DNA from: Phycisphaerales bacterium
GTDB lineage: Bacteria; Planctomycetota; Phycisphaerae; Tepidisphaerales; Tepidisphaeraceae
DNA: 64,000 bases
Direction of reading: 5' to 3'
NCBI GenBank assembly: GCA_020847545.1
Contig: JADLBV010000081.1
Span: 1-64,000, forward strand
Positions 42,035 to 51,313 of the stretch are shown one piece after another (the first letter of the stretch is position 1; the number at the start of each line of letters is the position of its first letter). Under the pieces are notes generated by a model. That model made no database searches and was not told the DNA's origin. It saw nothing but the letters and a program-made list of their open reading frames with translations. Made by a program: the position numbers and the translations under genes.

Positions 42035-43768
42035 TCACCGACCGCGCCGGCGCTTGAGCGCCATCAACGCCATGCCGCCCAACACAAGCCCCATCGTCCC
42101 CGGTTCCGGCACCGCCATCGGATGAATCACCAGCAACTGCAACTCGGCCGGGTTGATCGTGAAATCAAAACTCTGCAACCCCATGCCGGTCATGTCGGTG
42201 GTGATCCAATCGACATTGGAAGTCCAATTCTGCCAAGTCCCCGTTCCACTGCTGAATAACGTCGTCGGCCCGGTCGTATCGGCCAGCCGCATCAGCGTGA
42301 TCTGCCCCGGGTCGATCCCCAGGTTATTCAGCGACAACGTCAACGTGATCGCCTGATCGCCCGGATCGCCAAAGAGCATGTTCATCCCCCACACGGTAAT
42401 CGTTCCGGTCTCGCTGTCCTGGGTGATGTACAGCCGGGCATTGGAGTTGCCATTGGGGCTTTGATAACTGCTGACCAGCGTGTCGCCACCATACTTGGAC
42501 AAAGCCTCCATCGCTTTGTACTGCGGAATCTTCTCGCCATCATAAATATTGGCCGGCCAAAGCCAGAAGTTGGATGCACTCAGGCCGTTCTGCGCCATAT
42601 TCATCGCCGTCTCGACGATACCCAGCGCGTTCCACTGTCTTAATGTATAGGCGTTTGAATAGGTGGAAGGATTCCACTCCGTCGCCAGCAGCTCAACCGA
42701 AGCGCGGCCGGGATAATACTTCGGATTCCACAACTGATCCCACCCGGTGTTCAGATTCTGATTGATCTGATCCTTGGCCCACTGGCGCATGCTGTCCTGC
42801 CGTGTCCAGAGGTTTTTCAGCGCACTGCTCACGCCGGCGTGGTTCGTATCATCAACCTTGTTGACCTCATTGTCATACGGGTGATAACTGACGAAATCGA
42901 CGCGTTCCCATTGATTGCTAACCGGTTTGAGCAGCGCCTTGAGATAATCCTTGGCACTGCCCGTCCCGCTCTGATACTGCCCCGTGACATTCGGCCCCAC
43001 CTTGATCGAATTGTCGATCGCCGTCATCGCCGTGGTGATCGCGTGATAGCGGGCACGATACGCATCGCCGGTATCCCCATCGTCACGATGATTCACTTCA
43101 TTGCCGATCTCCCAATACGTCACCTTGGGCACCGGCGCTTCGCCCGGCGCCAGCAACAGATCATCCCGGAAATCCGGCCCACCCCAGCTCAACGAATTCA
43201 GAATTCGCAAGTCTTCAGGATCGGTGATTGTATCCCCCTGCCGATACGTCTGGACGATATGGTTGGTATATCGCACCCAGTCCGACGCCAGTTGGGTCAG
43301 GGTCGCCGTCGAGGTATCGTTATAAATAACAACGTTATTGACACCATCCCATGTCCCCAGCCCATGCGAATTGACGGTCAGGATCAGATTGGAATTGCCG
43401 CTGTCGCGCGCGTTGCGCATCAATTCCAGGGTCGTTTGGCCATGTGCCGTCCCGCCGCCGGGCAGTTGCAGCGGACCTGTAACTTTGTCTCGGGTTCTCC
43501 AGTCATAACTCTCCGCCCAAAACCCGCCGGCCGCCCCGCGATAGCTGGTGTTGTTCAACAGCGCCAGATTGGCATTATAGGCCGCGCCATACCCTTCGCT
43601 GATGTACGGGCCGATATCGGCATTGGTCCCAAAAACGCCGCGGTTAAACGGCTGCTGGCTCGCCCCCACATTGACGTTGATCTGCTGGGCCGACACGGCC
43701 GACCCCACCAACGCCAACGCACAGGCCGCCGCCGCCACGCACACCTTATGAATCGCTTTCCTCATCAT
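42035..43768 (-). CDS. PEP-CTERM clan-A glycoside hydrolase-like protein, paralogue 2
   Basis: This 577-residue paralogue of 39807-41522 has the same order: signal peptide, TIM barrel with YWEIGNEVNH (Glu near 222) and LLATEWNPSTYSNAY (near 360), a beta domain and VPEPGTMGLVLGGMALMALKRRRGR. It differs by a short insertion (around WDQLWNPKYYPGRASVE) before the nucleophile strand. Both catalytic acids are kept, so both copies may be active on related glycans. The start is ATG 43768 or 43765, with GAGAGGG upstream. Confidence 0.82.
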   Translation of the reverse strand: MMRKAIHKVCVAAAACALALVGSAVSAQQINVNVGASQQPFNRGVFGTNADIGPYISEGYGAAYNANLALLNNTSYRGAAGGFWAESYDWRTRDKVTGPLQLPGGGTAHGQTTLELMRNARDSGNSNLILTVNSHGLGTWDGVNNVVIYNDTSTATLTQLASDWVRYTNHIVQTYRQGDTITDPEDLRILNSLSWGGPDFRDDLLLAPGEAPVPKVTYWEIGNEVNHRDDGDTGDAYRARYHAITTAMTAIDNSIKVGPNVTGQYQSGTGSAKDYLKALLKPVSNQWERVDFVSYHPYDNEVNKVDDTNHAGVSSALKNLWTRQDSMRQWAKDQINQNLNTGWDQLWNPKYYPGRASVELLATEWNPSTYSNAYTLRQWNALGIVETAMNMAQNGLSASNFWLWPANIYDGEKIPQYKAMEALSKYGGDTLVSSYQSPNGNSNARLYITQDSETGTITVWGMNMLFGDPGDQAITLTLSLNNLGIDPGQITLMRLADTTGPTTLFSSGTGTWQNWTSNVDWITTDMTGMGLQSFDFTINPAELQLLVIHPMAVPEPGTMGLVLGGMALMALKRRRGR

Positions 43769-43821
43769 CAAACCCTCTCAATAATGTTGTCCACTCTTTG
43801 ATGCACGATTCCAATCCCCCT

Positions 43822-45045
43822 TCACACCCGAATCTTCGCCAACAACAAATCACCCCGATAAATCAACCGGTTATAAGGCGATGGATCATCCCCACAATCC
43901 ACAAACCCCACCCGCTCCGGCCCATATCCCGCCACCATCTGTTGCAACCATTCACCCGTCACGATCCATGCTTCGTTTTCGCTGATCGAACAGATCGAAA
44001 AATTCCCCATCCGCGCCCCTTTCTCCTCAAAGACAATCTGCTCCGTGGATCGGATCAGTTGCATCCGGTTCGGATCCACCTGTGCCATGTACAGCGGAGC
44101 GCGAAACCGAAACACCCCGTTGTTCAACTCACTCTTTCGCGTATAAACCAGATACAGCGCCCCACCCAATCTCATCCAATGCTGCTGCGTATTGGCCGTC
44201 TCCACAGGTGAGCCATCATCCCAGCTCCAGGCCGCCAGATCGGTCCATTGCAACCCATCACGGCTGGCCGCCCGATACATCCTCCCATCACGCGCCTCCG
44301 AACGGATCGTCATCAAATACCGCCCATCAAATTCCACAATCGATGGCTCCGCAAACTTCTCGCCAAACACCCCCCCCACCTTTGTCACCACCGGCGAACC
44401 CGAACCCAGCTCCACAATCATCGTCCCCACCCCGCAAGACCTGTCCGCGCGAGCCTCGGTCATCGGCATCAGAATCGACCCATCCGCCCGCTCGCAACAC
44501 TGATCCATCCCAAATACATGCGCATACTTCTCGCTGGTGCGAATCTGCGGCGCATCAAACTTCTTCCAAGGCTCAAAATCACCCCGCGCATCATCCCACC
44601 ACGCAAACGCGCCACTCAGTTTCATGGCATACTCACGTACAAACCATTCGGTCTTGAACAGTGGATTGATGTTGCGGTCGCGCGTGAAGACCGTCCCCCC
44701 ATACCCAAATGTCCGCCCCGTCTTACGGTGATGCATCATCCCAAACGAATGCACCGACTCAAAAACATCATCCTCCAGCGGAATCTTAAACAGATTCTGA
44801 CTTTGAAACGGCGAACACCAACTCCTCCCCATGTCCCCGCTGACAATCGTATGCAGCGGCCCGTAATCGTTGCCCGAAAGTTGATGCACGGTAACGACCA
44901 CCCGCAATCCACCGGATGAGGGTATCGCAACAATCGTCGGCGAAAACCAGCACTGGTTGTTCCGCCGGCCTTGCAGCAGAACCTGACGTTGGATCGTTGC
45001 CTGGCGCGTACCGCCTCTGGATGTTGTTGCCTGCATCTGTCGCAT
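43822..45045 (-). CDS. Sialidase-like (BNR beta-propeller) protein
   Basis: This 407-residue protein has sialidase/neuraminidase-fold features. It has an early WFSPTIVAIPSSGGLRVVV, an Asp-box-like SGDMGRSWCSP (S-x-D-x-G-x-x-W) near residue 70, a second near ASRDGLQWTDLAAW, and an Arg/Glu-containing FAEPSIVEFDGRYLMTIRSEARDG block. No signal peptide is evident, so an intracellular or atypically exported exo-glycosidase is possible. The substrate need not be sialic acid; many such proteins in this phylum act on other sugars. It lies 53 bases from paralogue 2 and 113 from the DNRLRE PEP-CTERM gene, with a palindrome between. Confidence 0.72.
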   Translation of the reverse strand: MRQMQATTSRGGTRQATIQRQVLLQGRRNNQCWFSPTIVAIPSSGGLRVVVTVHQLSGNDYGPLHTIVSGDMGRSWCSPFQSQNLFKIPLEDDVFESVHSFGMMHHRKTGRTFGYGGTVFTRDRNINPLFKTEWFVREYAMKLSGAFAWWDDARGDFEPWKKFDAPQIRTSEKYAHVFGMDQCCERADGSILMPMTEARADRSCGVGTMIVELGSGSPVVTKVGGVFGEKFAEPSIVEFDGRYLMTIRSEARDGRMYRAASRDGLQWTDLAAWSWDDGSPVETANTQQHWMRLGGALYLVYTRKSELNNGVFRFRAPLYMAQVDPNRMQLIRSTEQIVFEEKGARMGNFSICSISENEAWIVTGEWLQQMVAGYGPERVGFVDCGDDPSPYNRLIYRGDLLLAKIRV

Positions 45046-45059
45046 TGTAACCGTCTTTT

Positions 45060-45089
45060 CCCTCCCCCGTTGTACTCAACGGGGGAGGG
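45060..45089. repeat. Dispersed palindrome, copy 5 (TACT loop)
   Basis: CCCTCCCCCGTTG and CAACGGGGGAGGG form a 13-base perfect stem around TACT (45073-45076), the longest stem of the family. It lies immediately upstream of the sialidase-like start codon and downstream of the DNRLRE PEP-CTERM gene. There is no T run. Confidence 0.85.
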
Positions 45090-45158
45090 TAGGGCGGGGG
45101 TGTCCCCCAAAGCCGCCGGGATTGCGATCAACAACCCGGGCGGTGAAAAAACATCTCA

Positions 45159-45923
45159 TCAGGCAACCGAACGACGACGCCGCACCAGCGCCAACCCGCC
45201 CAAAGCCAGAAGCGACAGACTGGCCGGCTCGGGGACGGGAACAGGCGTATATTCCAGATGCAGTGTCGGAGCCAAGGCATCGCCCAGAGCACTCTCCTTC
45301 GTATCAATGACTCCCGTGGTGCTGCCTGCGCCAACGCCCGTATAGGCCAGAATAAGTGTGACCACGCCATTGGTGTCGGTATTCAGAAAATTCTTCAACG
45401 GCGTGTTGTTGGCAAAACCCACGTTACTCGGTGAAGCGAGATTGTCGATGAACCAGTCGGTCGTTACCGCTTTAGTTCCATCGGGATCCTGAACATTATA
45501 CGCGGTGTTTGCTGGCGCATTGTTCCACGTGATTGTGTTCTCGGACCAGTTATCCAACGATTCGTCGGTCAAGCCCCACACTGCAACCCATTTATTGGGG
45601 TTTGCACGGCTTCTAACGGTGATGCCGGCGCTGGTGATCGTGTCGATATCATCAGGCAGGTCGAACTTCAGATAGATTCGATTATTGATTGGCACACCGT
45701 AGCCTGACGTCGCCTGAAAATTATAATACGCCTCCGCATCGCTGCCGTAATTGGTGTTTCTTTGATCCGGGATTGCGCCCGCGCCGATGAATCCGCTGAC
45801 AGTCGCATCAGCACCAACGCCGACAGCAGTTGTGATATCAACCACCGTCGCCTGAGCTGCACCGGCCAAAAGCATCGAACCAACCGCCGCGAACGCGGCA
45901 CGATAAAGAACTGACGTTCTCAT
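45159..45923 (-). CDS. PEP-CTERM protein with DNRLRE-type domain
   Basis: This 254-residue exported protein has a signal peptide (cleavage near AQA/TV). A DNRLRE/CBM96-like jellyroll follows: SDAEAYYNFQATSGYGVPINNRIYLKFDLP, then WSENTITWNNAP and a late TLHLEYTP. In this family the domain binds alginate or related glycans or serves as a surface module. The tail is VPEPASLSLLALGGLALVRRRRSVA. GGAGAGG precedes ATG 45923; the longer open frame upstream is not family-like. It follows the GH5-like gene by 78 bases. Confidence 0.85.
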   Translation of the reverse strand: MRTSVLYRAAFAAVGSMLLAGAAQATVVDITTAVGVGADATVSGFIGAGAIPDQRNTNYGSDAEAYYNFQATSGYGVPINNRIYLKFDLPDDIDTITSAGITVRSRANPNKWVAVWGLTDESLDNWSENTITWNNAPANTAYNVQDPDGTKAVTTDWFIDNLASPSNVGFANNTPLKNFLNTDTNGVVTLILAYTGVGAGSTTGVIDTKESALGDALAPTLHLEYTPVPVPEPASLSLLALGGLALVRRRRSVA

Positions 45924-46001
45924 AAAACCTCTCCTAAAAGAGAAAAATGAAAAACAAAACACACTACACAATAAAAACACACTCATACACAACATCGCCC
46001 A

Positions 46002-48278
46002 TCAACGGAATTCCACCTCCCCCCACGCCGCGGGGCGCATACCGTCGAACTTGATTTGTCCATCCACCGGTTCCGTCCCGATCGCTTCGGGCAACACGTT
46101 GAACCAGGTGCATTCTCCTTTTCGACTCCCCACCGACACCGTCAACTTGGGCCAGACCACCTGCACCGGGCCTTCACCCATGGAGACGATGCCGCCGAAC
46201 ATCCCCGGAAAACCTGTCTCCTTGGTCGCACTCGGGTCATACTTGAAATCCTTGTTTTCACCCGTTGACAGCGCGGTCAACAAAACCTTTTTGCTCCTCT
46301 CCAGCGGCAGGCAGTCATCGCTCACCAGCACGAACGCGATGAATTGCCCCACCTTCAGGTCATTGATCGCGATGCCATGGCCAAACGAGACCGTTGATGA
46401 ATCAGGCCACCCCACAAACATCTTCACCTTGTCGTTGTCGACCACCATCTGCCGTTTGGCATGGTCAAACCGCACATCCGGCCCAAGCCGGCTCGCACGC
46501 GGCATCGTCTGCGGCTGCGTAAACAACCCCGGATCACGCGGCGTCTGCTTGAAATTAAAATCGAGCTCCCCCCCGCCGTTGCGCCTCGCCGAACGCACCA
46601 GGCCCATCCATTCCCACATCCGACCATACGACCAGACCAACTCATCCTCCCCCACGACGATCCTGGCCGGATGCTCATCGGCACGGATCGCGCCGGTTTT
46701 GAAAATCGTCCCCGCCACCTTCAACGCGGCCACCTGAATCGGATCAGGCGCAATCCCCACCCCCCCCCACGCATTGGATTTGGACGCGTAATGCAGCCCC
46801 GTCTGGACATACTGTTCGTAAGTCTTTGCCGGTTTTTCGTTCCAGTCCGCCCAGTAGTACCAGAACGTCCCATCCCAGTTGCGGGCCGAATCATACGCGG
46901 CGATGGCAAACGGAAATTCCGCGCGATAAGGGGCCGGCTTGTGAATGTTCACCTCGTACGACACGGTTGGCTTGCCGGCAATCCGCCCCAGGTCCATCCC
47001 ATAAAACGTCGGCGGACCGGCGATCAGCGGCGTCCAGGGATAGGTTGGATCGCTGGTGTCAAAGGTGCGCAGCCAGGTGTAATTTCCGGCGCTGACGATA
47101 CTCCCAGCACCCGCGCAGTACATTTCCAACATGCTGGGCGCGTGGTGAGTGTCGTATGTCACCGGCACAACGTTGGCGCCCACACCCTTGGGAGCCGATG
47201 CGCGAATCACCGCCAATATCCGGTTGTTCGCCTCGATGTACTGGTTGACAAAAAAGGTGATCAGGTCGCGCACCCGACGGGTCGGGTATTTGGCGGTCTC
47301 ATACGCCATCTTGTCATAAACCGGAATCGGCATCGGAGTGAGCTTGATCGTCCCATTCTCCAGCGATTCACCCTCTTCCAACGACCCCCACGCGGCCTTG
47401 AGCCGATCCGTACTCTTGTAATAGTCCTGCAGGAACTTGTTCCACCTCTTTTGCGTCTGCTTGGCGAAATACCCCCTGAAAGCGGCCGAGCTTCCATCCA
47501 TTGCAAATGAGATGTAACTGGTCTCGTTGGAGATCTCCCACATCGCAATGTTCGGATCCTCGGCGTAGCTCTTGCCGGTGTACTGATTCACATGAGCAAG
47601 CTGATTTTTAACCCAGATCGTGTAAATCTTTTCCAGCCGTTCATCCAAAGGCCAGGCCTGCTCGATCCACCAGGAGGGATGCCCCTGTTCGGCATTCAAC
47701 TCGGCGACCGTCTTCTTCCAATCGGCCTCATCTTCAGCACCGGCGGAGGGAAACAGGTCATACGCCTCAGGCTTGATCGCCACGCGCCGGCGGTCAAAGG
47801 TCATGTAGAGCAGCAGGCCCCGCTTGGCCGCCCCGGCGAAGAAATAATCCATCTTGTCGAGGTAGGAATTATCTCCCTTGGTGTAGCTGGAGATGCCGAC
47901 ACCCGGATCATCCTTGGGGATCATGAAAATGTCATACAGATGAGGGCGAATCGCATTGAACCCGACCGCCTTCATCCGATCCAGAACGCCGTCCATATCC
48001 TCTTTGCTGAAATAATCGCCATTGATCTCGCTGACCGCCGCAATCCCCCACAGGCGCAGACGCTGGCCGTCGTGCCAAAGATGTCCATCCTTGACCCCCA
48101 CAAACCCCGGCGAGATCGCGTCGCCACGATCCGCCTCGGTCCCGCGGGCGATGGGAATCTCCGGCACGGTGTTACCGCGCTGCTGGCCGGCAGCACCGGC
48201 GGCCAGCAGCGGTGTCAACAGTGCCAGAACAATCCCGGCACTCGCCTTACGAAGATTGATTCGATGATGCAAATCCAT
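46002..48278 (-). CDS. Secreted GH5-like (cellulase-fold) glycoside hydrolase
   Basis: This 758-residue enzyme has a signal peptide (cleavage near AGA/AG). The catalytic barrel shows LRLWGIAAVSEINGDYF, MKAVGFNAIRPHLYD (strand 2 Arg) and the acid/base motif MWEISNETSY (Glu near 250). A late PTVSYEVNIHKPAPYRAEFPF segment may carry the nucleophile Glu. A C-terminal beta domain (about 550-758) includes GHGIAINDLKVGQFIAFVL. GGAT lies upstream of ATG 48278. It may attack the main chain of the polymer whose side groups the neighbouring enzymes trim (inference). Confidence 0.78.
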   Translation of the reverse strand: MDLHHRINLRKASAGIVLALLTPLLAAGAAGQQRGNTVPEIPIARGTEADRGDAISPGFVGVKDGHLWHDGQRLRLWGIAAVSEINGDYFSKEDMDGVLDRMKAVGFNAIRPHLYDIFMIPKDDPGVGISSYTKGDNSYLDKMDYFFAGAAKRGLLLYMTFDRRRVAIKPEAYDLFPSAGAEDEADWKKTVAELNAEQGHPSWWIEQAWPLDERLEKIYTIWVKNQLAHVNQYTGKSYAEDPNIAMWEISNETSYISFAMDGSSAAFRGYFAKQTQKRWNKFLQDYYKSTDRLKAAWGSLEEGESLENGTIKLTPMPIPVYDKMAYETAKYPTRRVRDLITFFVNQYIEANNRILAVIRASAPKGVGANVVPVTYDTHHAPSMLEMYCAGAGSIVSAGNYTWLRTFDTSDPTYPWTPLIAGPPTFYGMDLGRIAGKPTVSYEVNIHKPAPYRAEFPFAIAAYDSARNWDGTFWYYWADWNEKPAKTYEQYVQTGLHYASKSNAWGGVGIAPDPIQVAALKVAGTIFKTGAIRADEHPARIVVGEDELVWSYGRMWEWMGLVRSARRNGGGELDFNFKQTPRDPGLFTQPQTMPRASRLGPDVRFDHAKRQMVVDNDKVKMFVGWPDSSTVSFGHGIAINDLKVGQFIAFVLVSDDCLPLERSKKVLLTALSTGENKDFKYDPSATKETGFPGMFGGIVSMGEGPVQVVWPKLTVSVGSRKGECTWFNVLPEAIGTEPVDGQIKFDGMRPAAWGEVEFR

Positions 48279-48341
48279 TGATGGAATATCCTTTTCCGTA
48301 CAATCCATTCAGCACATAGCGTGAGATCCTGCCATCACGAT

Positions 48342-49163
48342 TTATGGCCAATACTGCTCCAGATTGATGGCATCCCGACGGTCATACAGACGATATCGAA
48401 CCTCATCCTCCCAGTTTTCCCGAAGACACCAGACCGTGCCGAAAATACGGGGGCCGCTGTAGCTGTAACTGCTCACATGCCCATCGGCCATCAGGAAATT
48501 GGATTGCTTTCCATGGCGAACATCCCACCCAAAAGCACCCCATGCGGTGCCTTCTGAGCCATAGGACATTGGATAATACGCCTGTGCGCCGGCATACGAT
48601 TCAACCAAGGCAATGACCTGTGCGGCGGGGCGCAGGGTGGCCAACTTGCTGGGCATGGGTAGGCCAGTGTTGGCCCCACCGATGCCAAAGATGTTGTAAG
48701 GAACCGTGTACGACCACTCTTGCAGCCAGTTTGTCGTCCAGTCTCCATTCCCGAAATAACTCACGGCCGACGGACAACGCAAAATGGGAATCCAGTAAGC
48801 GTTCAGCCAATCTAAAGCACCGGAGTATGGCTGGTCCCCACCCGCCTTCATGCACCCTGTCTGCAGCATGAGGTCAACCCAAGTCAAGACCGACCCACCG
48901 TTGCCGACTTGGCCGCTTGAATACCAATTACCCGGCACGGCCGGCGGCAACCAACCCTTCTGACTGCTGGCATACATCTGCAACGCGATCCCAACCTGCC
49001 GCATGTTGTTGGCACACTGAACCGTCTTGGCCGCCTCGCGGGCCTTGTTCAACGACGGCAGCAATATCGAGATCAACAGCGCTATGATTCCTATGACTAC
49101 AAGGAGCTCAACCAATGTAAACGCGGTCAATCCCTTACGACGTTTGATACAGACACTCTTCAT
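48342..49163 (-). CDS. Prepilin-like protein with H-X9-DG motif
   Basis: This 273-residue pseudopilin-type protein has a basic leader [14 protein letters not shown], then [19 protein letters not shown]; the cleavage residue before Phe is Ala rather than Gly, which prepilin peptidases can accept. [20 protein letters not shown] follows. The C-terminal signature [14 protein letters not shown] is an exact H-X9-DG. GAGAGG lies 6 bases before ATG 49163. It starts 30 bases after the LacI-type regulator stop, so regulator and pseudopilin are probably co-transcribed. Confidence 0.87.
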   Translation of the reverse strand: MKSVCIKRRKGLTAFTLVELLVVIGIIALLISILLPSLNKAREAAKTVQCANNMRQVGIALQMYASSQKGWLPPAVPGNWYSSGQVGNGGSVLTWVDLMLQTGCMKAGGDQPYSGALDWLNAYWIPILRCPSAVSYFGNGDWTTNWLQEWSYTVPYNIFGIGGANTGLPMPSKLATLRPAAQVIALVESYAGAQAYYPMSYGSEGTAWGAFGWDVRHGKQSNFLMADGHVSSYSYSGPRIFGTVWCLRENWEDEVRYRLYDRRDAINLEQYWP

Positions 49164-49192
49164 ACTGTACCTCTCTTTCATCCTTGTGATTG

Positions 49193-50281
49193 TCACGCCG
49201 ACCGATCCGCGGCCGGCGGCCCAACCGAGTCGAATTTTTTCAACGAACCATCCACCAGGACGGTTGTAATTTGGTTGTCTTCGGGGTTGTCGATCTGCTG
49301 AATCAGCATCTCCACCGCCAGCTTGCCGATCTCGATTCGGTCTAGCTGAATGCTGGTGATGCGAACCGGCAGATATTCCAGAATCGGGTCATAGTCGGAT
49401 GCGATGATCGACAAATCCTGCGGAACCCGAATCCCAAGCTGATAACACCCGCTGAACACACAAGCGGCCGCAAATGCGTGATACGTCACCACCGCCGTGC
49501 ATTTGAATTCGTCCAGATAGGTCTTCAATCGCGGCAGATAATCATCCACCGTCAACCATTTCCCCTTCTTGTCCAACGGAACATCCCACATCGGAACCGG
49601 CTGCAGGCCGGCCGTGAGAATGGCCTGCAAATAACCCTTCATCCGGTTTTCCTGACTCGAATGCACCTGCGTATAAGCCGATGGGAAATACCCGATCCGC
49701 TTGTGCCCATGACGAATCAGATGCTCGGTCGCCTGCTTCGCCGCATCCACATCGTCCGGCATGATCGTGTTGATCGGCAACGTATATCGTGAATTGACAA
49801 AGACATACGGCAATGAGAGATGATTGGCCATCCCCTGCAGATCACCCGCCGCCTGGTGCGTGTCAAAAATATACCCATCCACCGACCGCGACCGGAACAA
49901 TGGCAACTTTTCGATACTCGACGCCTCATCCCCGCGATGCACCGTATCCATCGCCAGACGCTTGGAATATTGGCTCAACGCCAGCGAAATGCCCCGAATC
50001 AATTGCGGCCCATAATACCCCGGCTGACCTTCAATCTCCGTAATCAAACCAATCGTATCATTCGCCTTCCGCGACAACGAACTGGCCGCCAACGACGGCC
50101 GATAACCCGTCTTCCGCACCACCTCCAACACCCGACGTTCCGTCTGCTTGGAAAACCCCCCCGCCCGATTCAAAACCCGTGAAATCGTCGATGGCGCCAC
50201 CCCCGCCAACCGGGCAATATCCACGCTCGTCAAAGGCGCCTTAGGTGCAATCACTCGACCTATCCCCAAATTTTTCAGCAT
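49193..50281 (-). CDS. LacI-family transcriptional regulator
   Basis: This 362-residue repressor has the LacI helix-turn-helix at residues 17-40 ([22 protein letters not shown]), followed by the hinge and a sugar-binding-protein-like sensor domain. The tail is polar ([15 protein letters not shown]). It leads the leftward pseudopilin/GH5-like/DNRLRE group and is divergent from a sugar isomerase and a Gfo/Idh/MocA oxidoreductase. The ATG at 50281 has no Shine-Dalgarno and abuts a 16-base repeat that is also present at the promoter, so autorepression is likely. A GTG at 50290 is an alternative start. Confidence 0.9.
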   Translation of the reverse strand: MLKNLGIGRVIAPKAPLTSVDIARLAGVAPSTISRVLNRAGGFSKQTERRVLEVVRKTGYRPSLAASSLSRKANDTIGLITEIEGQPGYYGPQLIRGISLALSQYSKRLAMDTVHRGDEASSIEKLPLFRSRSVDGYIFDTHQAAGDLQGMANHLSLPYVFVNSRYTLPINTIMPDDVDAAKQATEHLIRHGHKRIGYFPSAYTQVHSSQENRMKGYLQAILTAGLQPVPMWDVPLDKKGKWLTVDDYLPRLKTYLDEFKCTAVVTYHAFAAACVFSGCYQLGIRVPQDLSIIASDYDPILEYLPVRITSIQLDRIEIGKLAVEMLIQQIDNPEDNQITTVLVDGSLKKFDSVGPPAADRSA

Positions 50282-50296
50282 TACGCACACGCTTGC
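50281..50296. promoter_or_regulatory. Candidate operator, copy 1 of a 16-bp direct repeat
   Basis: TTACGCACACGCTTGC is identical to 50336-50351, 55 bases away. The core ACGCACACGCTTGC is CG-centred (50290/50291) and has dyad symmetry. This copy overlaps the start codon and the ribosome-binding region of the LacI-type gene, so a bound repressor would block elongation or translation. Confidence 0.6.
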
Positions 50297-50335
50297 TAAA
50301 AGTGATGTTTTATGGCGTATTTCCTGAATAATTCC

Positions 50336-50353
50336 TTACGCACACGCTTGCGT
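50336..50353. promoter_or_regulatory. Candidate operator, copy 2 of the direct repeat
   Basis: ACGCACACGCTTGCGT (50338-50353) is a palindrome with perfect five-base ends ACGCA/TGCGT centred on CG (50345/50346), as in LacI-family operators. It lies just downstream of the predicted start of the leftward promoter and over the expected -35 position of a rightward TATACT (50366-50371) for the isomerase gene. One protein bound here could therefore control both directions. Confidence 0.65.
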
Positions 50354-50363
50354 TACATGACAA

Positions 50364-50391
50364 AATATACTACACTTTGAAATGTTGTCAA
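50364..50391 (-). promoter_or_regulatory. Promoter of the second lacI-type gene
   Basis: On the minus strand a consensus -35 box TTGACA (plus 50386-50391), a 16-base spacer and TATATT (plus 50364-50369) predict transcription from about 50357, giving a leader of about 75 bases that contains both repeat copies. Confidence 0.6.
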
Positions 50392-50449
50392 ATGTTTTTT
50401 AATTATTTGTGTTGGTTATTTGGAAATTAAGGAAAGGTAGCGATTTGTC

Positions 50450-51283
50450 ATGTTGAAATTGGCGGCGTTTGCGGATGAGATCGGTCCGGATATTGACCAT
50501 CAGATTCAGGTCTGCCGGGACAACTCGGTGATGTATTTTGAGTTGCGCGGGGCCGATAATAAGAATGTGCTCGATTTTGATGAGCCATTGAAGCAGAAAA
50601 TCCGCACCAAGCTCAAGGCGGCCGGCATGGGAGTGGCCTGCATCGGATCGCCCATCGGCAAGGTCAAAATCGACGAGCCTTGGGAGCCGCATTTTGAGAA
50701 GTTCAAAGTGGCGGTGGCGATGGCCGAATATTTTGAAGCACCCTACATTCGGATATTCAGTTATTACCTCCCCGAAGGCAAAACCGAATGGGCACCTTAT
50801 CGCGATGAAATCCTTCGGCGGATGCGGGCCAAGGTGGATTATGTCAAAGACAAAAAGGTGATTCTGGTTCTGGAAAACGAAAGCCACATTTATGGCGACA
50901 CCGGCCAGCGATCGCTCGATCTGTTGCGGACCATCAATCATCCAAAGCTACGGGCCGCGTTTGATTTCGCCAATTTTGTGCAGGTGGGTGATTATCCCGA
51001 GAAAATCTGGCCTGAGATTCAGTCCTTTGTGGTGCATTTCCACATTAAAGATGCCCTGCGTAACAAGAAAAACGTCCCCGCCGGAGAGGGTGAAGGGCAA
51101 ATTCCATCCATCGTGGCGGATGCCTACGCCAATGGATATCGCGGGTTTCTGTCGTTGGAACCGCACCTGAAATACGCCGGGCCTTCGCATGGTGAGACGG
51201 ATGAATTCCTTTTCAAGGTGGCCGCCGATGCGTTGAAAGCGATCTGCGCCAAACATAAAATACCGTTGGCCGGCGTCGTCTGA
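50450..51283 (+). CDS. Sugar phosphate isomerase/epimerase (xylose isomerase-like TIM barrel)
   Basis: This 277-residue TIM-barrel protein belongs to the AP-endonuclease-2/xylose-isomerase-like superfamily. Landmarks are LKLAAFADEIGPDIDHQI at the start, the metal-site strands with Glu (VILVLENESHIYGDTGQ), Asp (LRAAFDFANFVQVGD), His (FVVHFHIKDAL) and a final Glu (GFLSLEPHLKY). Members isomerise or epimerise sugars, inositols or keto sugars; the substrate is not assignable. GGAAAGG precedes the ATG. It is followed 30 bases later by an oxidoreductase, a pairing common in myo-inositol-like and 3-keto-sugar catabolism. Confidence 0.87.
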   Translation: MLKLAAFADEIGPDIDHQIQVCRDNSVMYFELRGADNKNVLDFDEPLKQKIRTKLKAAGMGVACIGSPIGKVKIDEPWEPHFEKFKVAVAMAEYFEAPYIRIFSYYLPEGKTEWAPYRDEILRRMRAKVDYVKDKKVILVLENESHIYGDTGQRSLDLLRTINHPKLRAAFDFANFVQVGDYPEKIWPEIQSFVVHFHIKDALRNKKNVPAGEGEGQIPSIVADAYANGYRGFLSLEPHLKYAGPSHGETDEFLFKVAADALKAICAKHKIPLAGVV

Positions 51284-51313
51284 ACACAGCCAAGCAAAAG
51301 GGAAATCACCATC

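Noticed and set aside
44-45089. The TACT-loop palindromes as rho-independent terminators
   Set aside because: None of the five has a T run on either side, and copy 5 lies immediately before a start codon. Only the separate hairpin at 29509-29557 fits a terminator.
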